Assembly: GCA_012026715.1 (NCBI GenBank)
Contig: VEPB01000075.1
Location: 1-7,235 of the forward strand
From: Methylococcaceae bacterium
GTDB taxonomy: Bacteria; Pseudomonadota; Gammaproteobacteria; Methylococcales; Methylococcaceae
Length of the DNA stretch: 7,235 nucleotides
Reading direction: 5' to 3'
A program made the translations under genes and the position numbers. How positions within the stretch are numbered: the first letter of the stretch is position 1; each line of letters starts with the position of its first letter. The notes below the pieces were generated by a model. The model saw only the letters and a program-made list of their open reading frames with translations, had not been told where the DNA came from and did no database searches. Below, piece after piece: positions 1 to 6,423 of the stretch.

Positions 1-71
1 AACGTCGTTCAATTACGGTACGAATTCGGTTAAGCTCCGGTTCGACCAATTTGTGCACGAGGGGCTACGGA

Positions 72-3068
72 ATGAACCAGGGAACCATCTGGACGTTCGG
101 ACCGTTCCGCCTGGAACCGGGCAACGCAACGCTGTTGCGGAACCATGAACCCGTCGCATTGCGGCCGCGCAGCTTCTCGGTGCTTTGCCGCCTGGCCGGA
201 CGAAGCGGCGAGTTGGTAACCAAGGAGCAATTGCTGGAAGAGATCTGGCCGACCCGCTACGTCACCGAAGGTGTGCTGAAGGTCTGCATCAACGAGATCC
301 GCCGCGTCCTAGGGGACGATCCCAAGGCGCCCCGCTACGTGGAGACCGTGGCCCGGCGCGGCTATCGCTTCATCGCGGCGGTGAGCGCCACGGAGACAAG
401 CCACCGCATCCACTTCGACGGTTCGAAATCAGGCCCTACCGACACCAAGGAACGGCAGGACCGCTACTGGGTAGGACGAGGTCCGTTGCTGGAACGTTTG
501 TGTTTTGCCCTGCAGCAGGTGGAGCAGGGGGAACGCCGGACGATGTTTGTGTCGGGCGATCCGGGATCTGGAAAGACCACGCTGGTCCGGATGTTCCTGG
601 ATCGCGTGGCGGACCGGCAGCCGACGATCCTGCACTGCCGCTGCGTGGAGCGCTTCGGCACCGACGAAGCCTTCTTGCCGGTGATCGAAGCGCTGGTGAA
701 GCGCTGCCGCGGCGCCGACGGCGAGGCGCTAAAGGCGCTGTTGTTCCGCCACGCACCCACCTGGCTGGCGCAAATGCCCTGGGTGCTGAACTCTGCCGAA
801 CAGGAAGCCCTGCGGCGCGATGTGCTGGGAGCGACCCGTCAGCGCATGCTGCTGGAAATCTGCGAGGCGATCGAGCGCCTCAGCGAACAAAAACCGCTGG
901 TGCTGGTTCTGGACGACATCCAGTGGAGCGATTGCGCCACCCTGGATTTTCTCGGGCTGCTGGCGCGCCGGCGCGACCGCGCCAAGCTGCTGGTGGTCGC
1001 GACCTACCGTCCCGGGGACGTCGCCGATGGAGAAAGTCCGCTCAAACCCCTCAAGCACGAGCTTCAATCACACGGATTCGGTGTCGAGATGGCAGTCGGC
1101 GCGCTGTCCGCCAGGGAAGTGAACGACTACCTGACGCTACGCTTTCCCGGATGCCGGCTTCCCGAAATCCTGACCGACGTGATTTACCGCCGCAGCGGCG
1201 GTCATCCGTTCTTTATGGTCAGCCTGGTGGGATATTTTCTGGAGCGCGGGCGCTACTGGATGTTTGCGGCCGGCAAGTCGCAGCTGGAGCATGCCGTGCC
1301 GGACAACGTCCGGCTGACGATCGAGCGCCAGATCGATCGCCTGACCCAAGGGGAGCAACGGGTTTTGGAGGCCGCGAGCGTAGTCGGCAGCGAGTTTCCC
1401 GCGGCCTTGCTGGCCGAGGTCTTGGGACTGGAGCGACTGGAGATCGAGATGTGCTGTGAGAATCTGGCTCGGCGGGGACAGTTGCTGGGCCTGCCGGGCA
1501 TGGAAGATTGGCATGACGGCACTCCGACCGGCCGCTTCGCACTGCCCCACGCCCTCTATCAGGAGGTGTTGTACCAACGTCTGGCGCCGGCGTGGCGGGC
1601 TCGCCTGCATCAACGCATCGGCGCGTGCCTGGAGACCGCGCAAGGGGAACCGCGAGCCGGATTGGCGGCCGTCCTGGCTTTGCACTTCGAACAGGCCCGC
1701 GACCATCCCCGAGCGGTGCACCATCTGCGGCAGGCTGCCGACGATTCGGCGCGGCGTTTCGCCAACCTCGAAGCGATTTCCTATCTGAATCGAGCCATAG
1801 CGATGCTCAAGCGGCGGCCGACCGCCGCCCGAACCGGAGCGGAGATCGACTTTCTGCGCCGCCGCGCCGAAGCCCGCAGATCGCTCGGCGACATGCCGGG
1901 TGCCGCAGAGGATTTGGCGGCCTTGCTGGCTTGCTCGCGCGAGGCGGGAAACCTCGGCGCGGAGATTTCAGCTTTGGCCGACCTCAGCCGCGTCTATGTC
2001 TGGCTGGACCGTCATCATTGCCTGCAATTGGCCGATGAGGCGGTGGACCGCAGCCTGAATCTGGGCGATGAGGCCGTTCAGACACTGGTGCGCGGTCTCC
2101 GTGGCAGCTGGAATCTCTACTTGACGGGATGGCGCGATGTCCATGCCGCCGCCTGCACCCAAGCGCTCGCGGTGGCGCGGCGCGTGGGCGATCCTCGCTT
2201 GCTGTGCTCTCATCTGGCGTTCCAGGCGATGCTGGAGATCTTTCGGTCGGAGTATGGCGCCGCCAACGCGGTTGCCCTGGAAGGGATGCGATGGGCCGAA
2301 CCTGCCGGTGACGGCTACCTGTTCATGGTCTGCCAGTATTACCGCCTGTGGGCGCTGCTGCACGGCGGGGTTTGGGGCGAGATGCAGCAAGCCCTGGAGT
2401 CGGCCCTGGCGACCGCCGAGAAGAACGGCAATCGCTGTGGCATCCGCATCTCTCTGCTGATGAAGACCTGGCTGCAGGCAGAAGCGGGCCGAACTCCGCA
2501 AGCCCAGGCGTCCTGCGACAAAGCCGGCGGCCTGATGGCCGAAAACCCCGACCCGGTCAGTCGATGCCTGTACCCCATCGTCACCGCGCGGGTCCATTTG
2601 GAGACCGGCGATGCGTCGAACGCCCTGCAGTACCTGGAACCGCTGTCAACTGCGATCGATGCCGACGGCTTGCTGATGGACTGGAACTTTTTTCTGCCCT
2701 TCCATCGGATCGTGGCCGAGGCGTCTCTAGCGCTTGGCGATCTGGCGCACGCCACGGTTCACGCCGAGGCATTGTGTCGGAAAGCCTATTTGGCACCGGA
2801 GCGAACCTATCTGGCGCTCGGCCATCGGCTCCGGGCGGAGATTGCCTTGGCCGAAGGGGATTGGGGAACGGCCGAGGCGGAGAGCGCCAAGGCGGTTGCC
2901 ATCGTCGAATCGGTAGAGTGTCCGCTGGCGGCATGGCGAGTCCATGAGACCGCCGCAAGAATTCAACGGCGGCACAACGCCGATCTGGCAGAGCGGCACG
3001 CGTCCAGGGCACGCGAGATGGCCAGACGAATGGCCGCTTCGCTCGGTGAAGTCGACGATTTGAGCTGA
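72..3068 (+). CDS. Winged-helix / AAA (STAND-type) ATPase / TPR transcriptional regulator
   Basis: 998-residue predicted cytosolic one-component regulator. Residues 1-105 form an OmpR/CadC-type winged helix: start WTFGPFRLEP, recognition-helix region about 63-83 (VTEGVLKVCINEIRRVLG), and wing RYVETVARRGYRF at 89-100. Residues 135-520 are an AAA_16/STAND-like ATPase with Walker A GDPGSGKT (162-169), Walker B LVLVLDDIQW (276-285), ATYRPGD at 310-316, RSGGHPFFM at 374-382 and the FALPHALYQEVLY segment near 489-501. From about 530 to the end the protein is Ala/Leu-rich helical repeat, TPR-like. I see no receiver domain, transmembrane segment or C-terminal LuxR helix-turn-helix, so it is neither a response regulator nor a classical LAL protein. 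The ATG at 72 is preferred because AGGGG (60-64) sits 7 bases upstream; an in-frame TTG at 51 lacks such a site. The ligand and target genes are unknown. The receptor operon 299 bp downstream is a possible target by adjacency only. Confidence 0.93.
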   Translation: MNQGTIWTFGPFRLEPGNATLLRNHEPVALRPRSFSVLCRLAGRSGELVTKEQLLEEIWPTRYVTEGVLKVCINEIRRVLGDDPKAPRYVETVARRGYRFIAAVSATETSHRIHFDGSKSGPTDTKERQDRYWVGRGPLLERLCFALQQVEQGERRTMFVSGDPGSGKTTLVRMFLDRVADRQPTILHCRCVERFGTDEAFLPVIEALVKRCRGADGEALKALLFRHAPTWLAQMPWVLNSAEQEALRRDVLGATRQRMLLEICEAIERLSEQKPLVLVLDDIQWSDCATLDFLGLLARRRDRAKLLVVATYRPGDVADGESPLKPLKHELQSHGFGVEMAVGALSAREVNDYLTLRFPGCRLPEILTDVIYRRSGGHPFFMVSLVGYFLERGRYWMFAAGKSQLEHAVPDNVRLTIERQIDRLTQGEQRVLEAASVVGSEFPAALLAEVLGLERLEIEMCCENLARRGQLLGLPGMEDWHDGTPTGRFALPHALYQEVLYQRLAPAWRARLHQRIGACLETAQGEPRAGLAAVLALHFEQARDHPRAVHHLRQAADDSARRFANLEAISYLNRAIAMLKRRPTAARTGAEIDFLRRRAEARRSLGDMPGAAEDLAALLACSREAGNLGAEISALADLSRVYVWLDRHHCLQLADEAVDRSLNLGDEAVQTLVRGLRGSWNLYLTGWRDVHAAACTQALAVARRVGDPRLLCSHLAFQAMLEIFRSEYGAANAVALEGMRWAEPAGDGYLFMVCQYYRLWALLHGGVWGEMQQALESALATAEKNGNRCGIRISLLMKTWLQAEAGRTPQAQASCDKAGGLMAENPDPVSRCLYPIVTARVHLETGDASNALQYLEPLSTAIDADGLLMDWNFFLPFHRIVAEASLALGDLAHATVHAEALCRKAYLAPERTYLALGHRLRAEIALAEGDWGTAEAESAKAVAIVESVECPLAAWRVHETAARIQRRHNADLAERHASRAREMARRMAASLGEVDDLS

Positions 3069-3091
3069 TTTCGGTAGCGACCGGCCAAATC
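3067..3091 (+). other. Hairpin at the regulator stop codon
   Basis: GATTT (3067-3071) pairs with AAATC (3087-3091). Inside it CGGT (3072-3075) pairs with ACCG (3080-3083) around an AGCG loop, leaving a GCC bulge. The stem is nine base pairs in total. No T-run follows, so this is not a typical intrinsic terminator. It could stabilise the 3' end of the regulator mRNA, or it may be chance. Confidence 0.3.
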
Positions 3092-3106
3092 GCGGACCAA
3101 CGCCCG

Positions 3107-3140
3107 ACTGAGCCATTTAACTCAGATCACTCAGCCATTT
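3107..3140 (+). repeat. Direct repeat pair, possible operator
   Basis: ACTGAGCCATTT (3107-3118) and ACTCAGCCATTT (3129-3140) match at 11 of 12 positions. Their starts are 22 bp apart, about two helical turns, so both copies face the same side of the DNA. A further ACTCAG lies between them at 3120-3125. OmpR-type winged-helix proteins commonly bind direct repeats, and the gene immediately upstream encodes such a domain. The pair is in the non-coding gap, about 100-130 bp upstream of the candidate transcription start of the receptor operon. Its role as an operator is inferred. Confidence 0.4.
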
Positions 3141-3220
3141 GCCAAGTTAGTCCCGGCCGCGGGGATGATAGCGTGCTGCAAGTAATTGAAAATGTGTGAA
3201 TCAAAAGTTGGCCCGTTGCT

Positions 3221-3229
3221 TGCAATATT
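3221..3229 (+). promoter_or_regulatory. Candidate extended -10 promoter for the receptor operon
   Basis: Within an AT-rich patch (about 3181-3242) in otherwise GC-rich DNA, TG-C-AATATT at 3221-3229 resembles an extended -10 element, with 4 of 6 matches to TATAAT including the second-position A and final T. No good -35 box lies 16-18 bp upstream. Transcription would start near 3236, just before the hairpin at 3252. The base-composition shift is clear, but the exact box is a guess. Confidence 0.25.
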
Positions 3230-3251
3230 AACGATGCATAACCTCTCTTCT

Positions 3252-3303
3252 ACGGGGCGAGCTGCAAGCCGATCCGGCATTGCGGTCCGTCCCGTCTTTT
3301 TTT
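3252..3303 (+). terminator. Intrinsic terminator or leader attenuator upstream of the receptor gene
   Basis: Positions 3252-3267 pair with 3280-3295 at 15 of 16 positions, three of them G-U, with one A/C mismatch at 3260/3287. The top of the stem closes as CCG (3269-3271) with CGG (3275-3277) around a three-base ATC loop. The lower stem is GC-rich (ACGGG with CCCGT). It is followed after one C by seven T's at 3297-3303, the classic Rho-independent terminator layout. It lies 183 bp after the regulator stop codon and 64 bp before the receptor start codon. It could end the regulator transcript. If the receptor promoter lies in the AT-rich patch upstream, it would instead be an attenuator in the receptor leader. 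The sequence does not decide between these. Confidence 0.7.
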
Positions 3304-3367
3304 CCCGACAGGACTGCTGCTTTCAGCACCCGATCCGGTTCCGGCTGATTCTGACCCCAGACATCCG

Positions 3368-5818
3368 GTGAACTTCCGCGCCTGCTCGCTCGTCTTGCTC
3401 GGCGCCGTGTCGGTGCCGTCGCCAGCCGCCGAACCGGCGGCCATCGCCATCCCGGCCCAGTCGATGGCCACCGCGCTCTCCGAGCTGTCGCGCCAGACCG
3501 GGCTGCAGGTGCTGGCCGATGGCGGCGTGCTGGCGGGGAAGCGCTCCGCTCCGGTTATCGGCGCCCACAGCCCCGCCGAGGCTCTGCAGCGGCTGCTGGC
3601 AGGCACCGGCCTGGGCTACCGGATGGTCGCCGGCAACCTCGCCGCCATCACGGTCCTCCCGAACACCGAAATCGTCACCCTCGATCCGGTTGCCGTGGTC
3701 GGTGAGCGGATCGGCGATGGGGAAGCTTACAGCCTGCCGACGGCAACCACCGCCACCAAGACCGCGACACCGCTGCTGGAAACTCCGGCGGCGATCCAGC
3801 CGGTGTCGCAACAACTCCTGAAAGACCAGCAGATCACTCGCATCGGCAAGGCTTTGGAGAACGTCAGCGGAGTGATCGCCCAGCCGTCCGGGGACGACGG
3901 CGATTTCGACATGTTCCGGCTGCGGGGCTTTTACAACGGCGACCTTATCTACCGCGACGGAGTGCCCATCAAGGTGGGTAGCTTCTACAGCGGCCAGCGC
4001 GACACCGCCAACCTGGAACGGATCGAGGTGCTCAAAGGTTCCGGCGCCAGCCTTTACGGACGCATGGAGCCGGGCGGCATGGTCAACCTGGTGACCAAGC
4101 AGCCGATGAAGGAATCGGGACACTGGTTCACCCAGCAATTCGGCAGCTACGGGCTTTACCGCACCAGCCTGGACAGCACGGGACCGTTGACCGGTGACGG
4201 AGCCGTCAGCTATCGGATGAACTTCGCCTACGAGAATTCCGGCTCCTTCCGTCAGTTCGGCTTCACCGACCGGAAGTTTCTGGCGCCGGTCCTGCGCTTC
4301 GAGCTCACGCCGCGGACCCGATTCACCCTCGAGGCGGAATGCCGGGAAGCCGCCAATCTGGTGGATTTTGGCCTTCCCCTGGTGGGCGGCGTCAATGTCC
4401 CCGGCTTCCCGGGCCGCATACCCGACGTGCCCATCACCCGCAATTTCGGCGAACCGACCGATCGTCAGCAGCTGCAGGAAACCCTGGCCGGATTTCACTG
4501 GAGCCACGACTTCGACGACCGCTGGAGCCTGAATCACCGCTTTACGGCCGTGGTCTCCGACACTGTTTTCCGCCGTTCCCAACCCTATGTGCTGTCCACC
4601 GACCGGTTGATCGAGCCGGACTATTTCGCCAGCCTGGGACTGACCCCGGACGACCGCCGCATTCTGTTCTTCCGCCAGCGCTACCGCTCCAGCGCCGAGC
4701 TGTACTACACCACCCTGAATGTCACCGGAAGCTGGCGCGTTTGGGGTGCGGAACACAATCTGGTCGCCGGCGCCGACGCCAACTGGACCCGCTACCGCCA
4801 CGGGCTGATCGCCTGGGACAGCCCGGCACTTTCCGACCTGTACCAGCCACGGCACGGCTTGGCCTTGGGCCGCCCCACCCTGCTCAATCACTGGAACCGG
4901 CGCGAAGGCTGGTGGGGTGTTTACCTGCAGGATCAGGTCAAGCTGCCATTGGCGATTCAGCTTCTGGCCGGACTCCGCTACGACCGCGCCTACGGCAGCG
5001 AGCATTTCACATCCGGCAATCTCGAGGGTCCCGGCCGATCGTCGGCCGTGCGGGCTACGACCACCAGCGGCGCTTTCGCCCCCCGAATCGGTCTGCTGTG
5101 GCAACCCCGACCGCAGTGGTCCCTTTACGGCAACATCTCCGAAAGCAGTGGCAGCAGTTGGCTCGACAAGCTGGACCGCGACGGCCGGCTGCTGCCGCCG
5201 GAGACCACCCGGCAATGGGAACTGGGCAGCAAGATCGAAGGTTTCGACGGTCGACTCAGCGCCAGCCTGGCCTGGTTCGAACTCACCAAGCGCCGGATGG
5301 CGTCAAGCGATCCGGCGTGTTCCGTGCGGGCAAATCCTTGCTACGCTCCCCTCGGGGCGGTCCGGTCGCGCGGACTGGAACTGGATATCAGCGGAGAACC
5401 GCTGCCGGGCTGGCGTCTCATCGGCAGTTACACCTATCTGACGGGAGCCGTCGTGCAATCCGCCGCCGGTGCTTTCGCCAGCCTGTCCGGCGGCGGTGGC
5501 TGGCTGTTGAATCCGCGGCATGCCGCCAGCCTGTGGACGACCTACCAGTGGAATTCCGGCCCGATGCAGGGTTTCAGCATCGGCGCCGGCACCCTGGTTC
5601 GCGGCAAATCGCAAAGTGCCGTCGGCGAACCGGGTTACGCCCTCCTCAACCTGATGCTGGCCTATGCCTTCGATTGGGGGCGCTCGCGCATCATCGCCCA
5701 GCTCAATGCCGACAACCTGCTGAACAAGCGCTATTATCTCGGCTCCGACTACACCCTGCTGAACGAGTTTCCCGGCGCCCCGCGCAGCTTCCTGGGCTCC
5801 CTCAGGGTGGAGTGGTAA
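3368..5818 (+). CDS. TonB-dependent siderophore-type outer-membrane receptor with STN signalling domain
   Basis: 816-residue outer-membrane transporter, probably for a ferric siderophore or other metal chelate. A short signal peptide (about 1-21, hydrophobic SLVLLGAVSV, cleavage likely after SPAA) precedes an STN domain at about 23-98 (IPAQSMATALSELSRQTGL), the hallmark of receptors that signal to a FecR protein. A TonB-box-like segment follows near 102-112 (TLDPVAVVGE). The plug carries ETPAAIQPVSQQLL (138-151), FRLRGF (183-188), YRDGVP (195-200) and LERIEVLKGSGASLYGRMEPGG (216-237). The remainder is a 22-strand-type barrel ending in the aromatic SLRVEW. Cys651 and Cys658 in a predicted surface loop may form a disulfide. 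The start is GTG at 3368; no ATG, GTG or TTG lies between it and the upstream in-frame stop at 3239, and no Shine-Dalgarno is visible. The gene overlaps the sigma gene by 7 bp. The family resembles FpvA/FoxA/FecA, but the ligand cannot be read from sequence. Confidence 0.95.
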   Translation: MNFRACSLVLLGAVSVPSPAAEPAAIAIPAQSMATALSELSRQTGLQVLADGGVLAGKRSAPVIGAHSPAEALQRLLAGTGLGYRMVAGNLAAITVLPNTEIVTLDPVAVVGERIGDGEAYSLPTATTATKTATPLLETPAAIQPVSQQLLKDQQITRIGKALENVSGVIAQPSGDDGDFDMFRLRGFYNGDLIYRDGVPIKVGSFYSGQRDTANLERIEVLKGSGASLYGRMEPGGMVNLVTKQPMKESGHWFTQQFGSYGLYRTSLDSTGPLTGDGAVSYRMNFAYENSGSFRQFGFTDRKFLAPVLRFELTPRTRFTLEAECREAANLVDFGLPLVGGVNVPGFPGRIPDVPITRNFGEPTDRQQLQETLAGFHWSHDFDDRWSLNHRFTAVVSDTVFRRSQPYVLSTDRLIEPDYFASLGLTPDDRRILFFRQRYRSSAELYYTTLNVTGSWRVWGAEHNLVAGADANWTRYRHGLIAWDSPALSDLYQPRHGLALGRPTLLNHWNRREGWWGVYLQDQVKLPLAIQLLAGLRYDRAYGSEHFTSGNLEGPGRSSAVRATTTSGAFAPRIGLLWQPRPQWSLYGNISESSGSSWLDKLDRDGRLLPPETTRQWELGSKIEGFDGRLSASLAWFELTKRRMASSDPACSVRANPCYAPLGAVRSRGLELDISGEPLPGWRLIGSYTYLTGAVVQSAAGAFASLSGGGGWLLNPRHAASLWTTYQWNSGPMQGFSIGAGTLVRGKSQSAVGEPGYALLNLMLAYAFDWGRSRIIAQLNADNLLNKRYYLGSDYTLLNEFPGAPRSFLGSLRVEW

Positions 5819-6342
5819 TCCGCCGCCGCCCTATCGTGCCCGCCAGCATCCGCCTCCTGTTCGACCGATTGTTCCGCCGCCACCGCAACGCCCTGCTGCG
5901 CTTTTCGCAGCGCCAGGGCCATGGCGCCGAGGCCGAAGACCTGGTGCAGGACGCTTTCCTGCACCTGCTGGAACAGCCCGAGGCGGAGGCCATCCAGAAT
6001 CCCACCGCCTATCTGTACCGTTCCACCCGCAACCTGGGTACCAACCACTATCGCTGGGAGCAGGTGCGGGGCCTGCATGGCGGCAGTGAACCGGTGGATC
6101 CCGACAGCCTGTCGTCCCAGGCACCGGGCCCGGAAGCGGCAGCGGCCGGTGCCGCCGAACTGGAGCGGATGTTGGCGGTTCTGGACCAATTGCCGGAACT
6201 GCAGCGCCATGCCTTCCTGCTTCATCGGCTGGACGGGCTCAGCTACGGCGAGGTCGGCAAGGCCCTGGGGGTCTCCGCGAAATCGGCCCAGCGCTATGTG
6301 CAGAAAGCCTTCGAACATTGTCTGCGGCAGTTGGGACGATGA
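5812..6342 (+). CDS. fecI: FecI-type ECF sigma-70 factor
   Basis: 176-residue ECF sigma factor of the iron-starvation (FecI) group, close to the roughly 170 residues usual for the family. Region 2 spans about 15-82, with AEDLVQDAFLHLLE at 41-54 and the -10 recognition part AYLYRSTRNLGTNHYR at 66-81. A poorly conserved Ala/Pro/Gly-rich linker follows (about 92-115). Region 4 spans about 118-172, with LPELQRHAFLLHRLDGLSYGEV at 127-148 and a final helix-turn-helix through GVSAKSAQRYVQKAFEHC. The start is taken as GTG at 5812, overlapping the last codons of the receptor gene, because AGGGTGGA lies just upstream. GTG at 5836 would give 168 residues but has no ribosome binding site. The overlap suggests translational coupling to the receptor. 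The protein would direct RNA polymerase to iron- or chelate-responsive promoters, probably including this operon, under control of the FecR-like neighbour. Confidence 0.93.
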   Translation: MVIRRRPIVPASIRLLFDRLFRRHRNALLRFSQRQGHGAEAEDLVQDAFLHLLEQPEAEAIQNPTAYLYRSTRNLGTNHYRWEQVRGLHGGSEPVDPDSLSSQAPGPEAAAAGAAELERMLAVLDQLPELQRHAFLLHRLDGLSYGEVGKALGVSAKSAQRYVQKAFEHCLRQLGR

Positions 6343-6359
6343 CCCCGGAAACCGCGACC

Positions 6360-6417
6360 GCTGTCCAGATTGACACGGCCCAGGTGTCTTACCCCCTGTC
6401 GGACAGCAGGTAAGGAG
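6360..6417 (+). promoter_or_regulatory. Candidate RNA switch around the fecR ribosome binding site
   Basis: The fecR Shine-Dalgarno AAGGAG (6412-6417) lies next to two competing inverted repeats. Fold A pairs 6388-6400 with 6402-6414, centred on 6401, with 11 of 13 positions complementary (CTTACC with GGTAAG, CTGTC with GACAG, two mismatches between). It would bury the first bases of the Shine-Dalgarno. Fold B pairs GCTGTCC (6360-6366) with GGACAGC (6401-6407), a perfect 7-bp stem enclosing a second hairpin GACAC/GTGTC (6372-6376 with 6384-6388). Fold B uses the same 6401-6407 bases and leaves the Shine-Dalgarno free. The complementarity is seen directly; function is inferred. No T-run follows, so a translational effect is more likely than termination. 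The 27-bp palindrome could instead be a protein-binding site on DNA. Confidence 0.4.
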
Positions 6418-6423
6418 CAAACC

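Noticed and set aside
11..30. AATTACGGT / AATTCGGT repeat upstream of the regulator
   Set aside because: It is too short and imperfect to call an operator, and no match to the repeats at 3107-3140 was seen.
36..43. TCCGGTTC shared with 3334-3341, both shortly before start codons
   Set aside because: An 8-base match between two upstream regions of this size is expected by chance with appreciable probability.
51..71. TTG at 51 as start of the regulator
   Set aside because: It would add seven residues before the conserved winged-helix start, and it lies upstream of the AGGGG that fits the ATG at 72.
185..1459. 424-codon + frame inside the regulator gene
   Set aside because: It is an Arg/Pro/Gly-rich out-of-frame reading of the winged-helix and ATPase region, without any domain.
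3188..3216. FecI/PvdS-type promoter (GAAAAT followed by CGT)
   Set aside because: The two elements are 20 bp apart, longer than the usual 16-17 bp spacing of iron-starvation sigma promoters.
3181..3245. Fur box upstream of the receptor
   Set aside because: The best AT-rich segments match the 19-bp Fur consensus at too few positions, about 8 of 19 for the best by eye.
3069..3367. Cobalamin or TPP riboswitch in the receptor leader
   Set aside because: TonB receptors are often under B12 riboswitches, but I find neither the B12 box nor the TPP core sequences; only the terminator-like hairpin is visible.
3323..5215. 630-codon open frame on the minus strand opposite the receptor gene
   Set aside because: The translation is Gly/Ala/Val/Gln-rich with no recognisable domain. 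It lies opposite a receptor with unmistakable plug and barrel motifs, and long antisense frames are common in GC-rich genes.
4339..5811. Long open frame upstream of and in phase with the sigma gene
   Set aside because: The part before 5812 is Arg/Pro-rich low-complexity translation in the wrong frame of the receptor gene. Only the region after 5812 matches a sigma factor.
3368..5818. Naming a specific ligand such as ferric citrate, pyoverdine, methanobactin or a lanthanide chelate
   Set aside because: No residue pattern visible here decides among these, and no biosynthesis genes are in the window.
5836..5838. GTG at 5836 as start of the sigma gene
   Set aside because: Possible by length (168 residues), but no Shine-Dalgarno precedes it, whereas GTG 5812 has AGGGTGGA. 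It remains an alternative.
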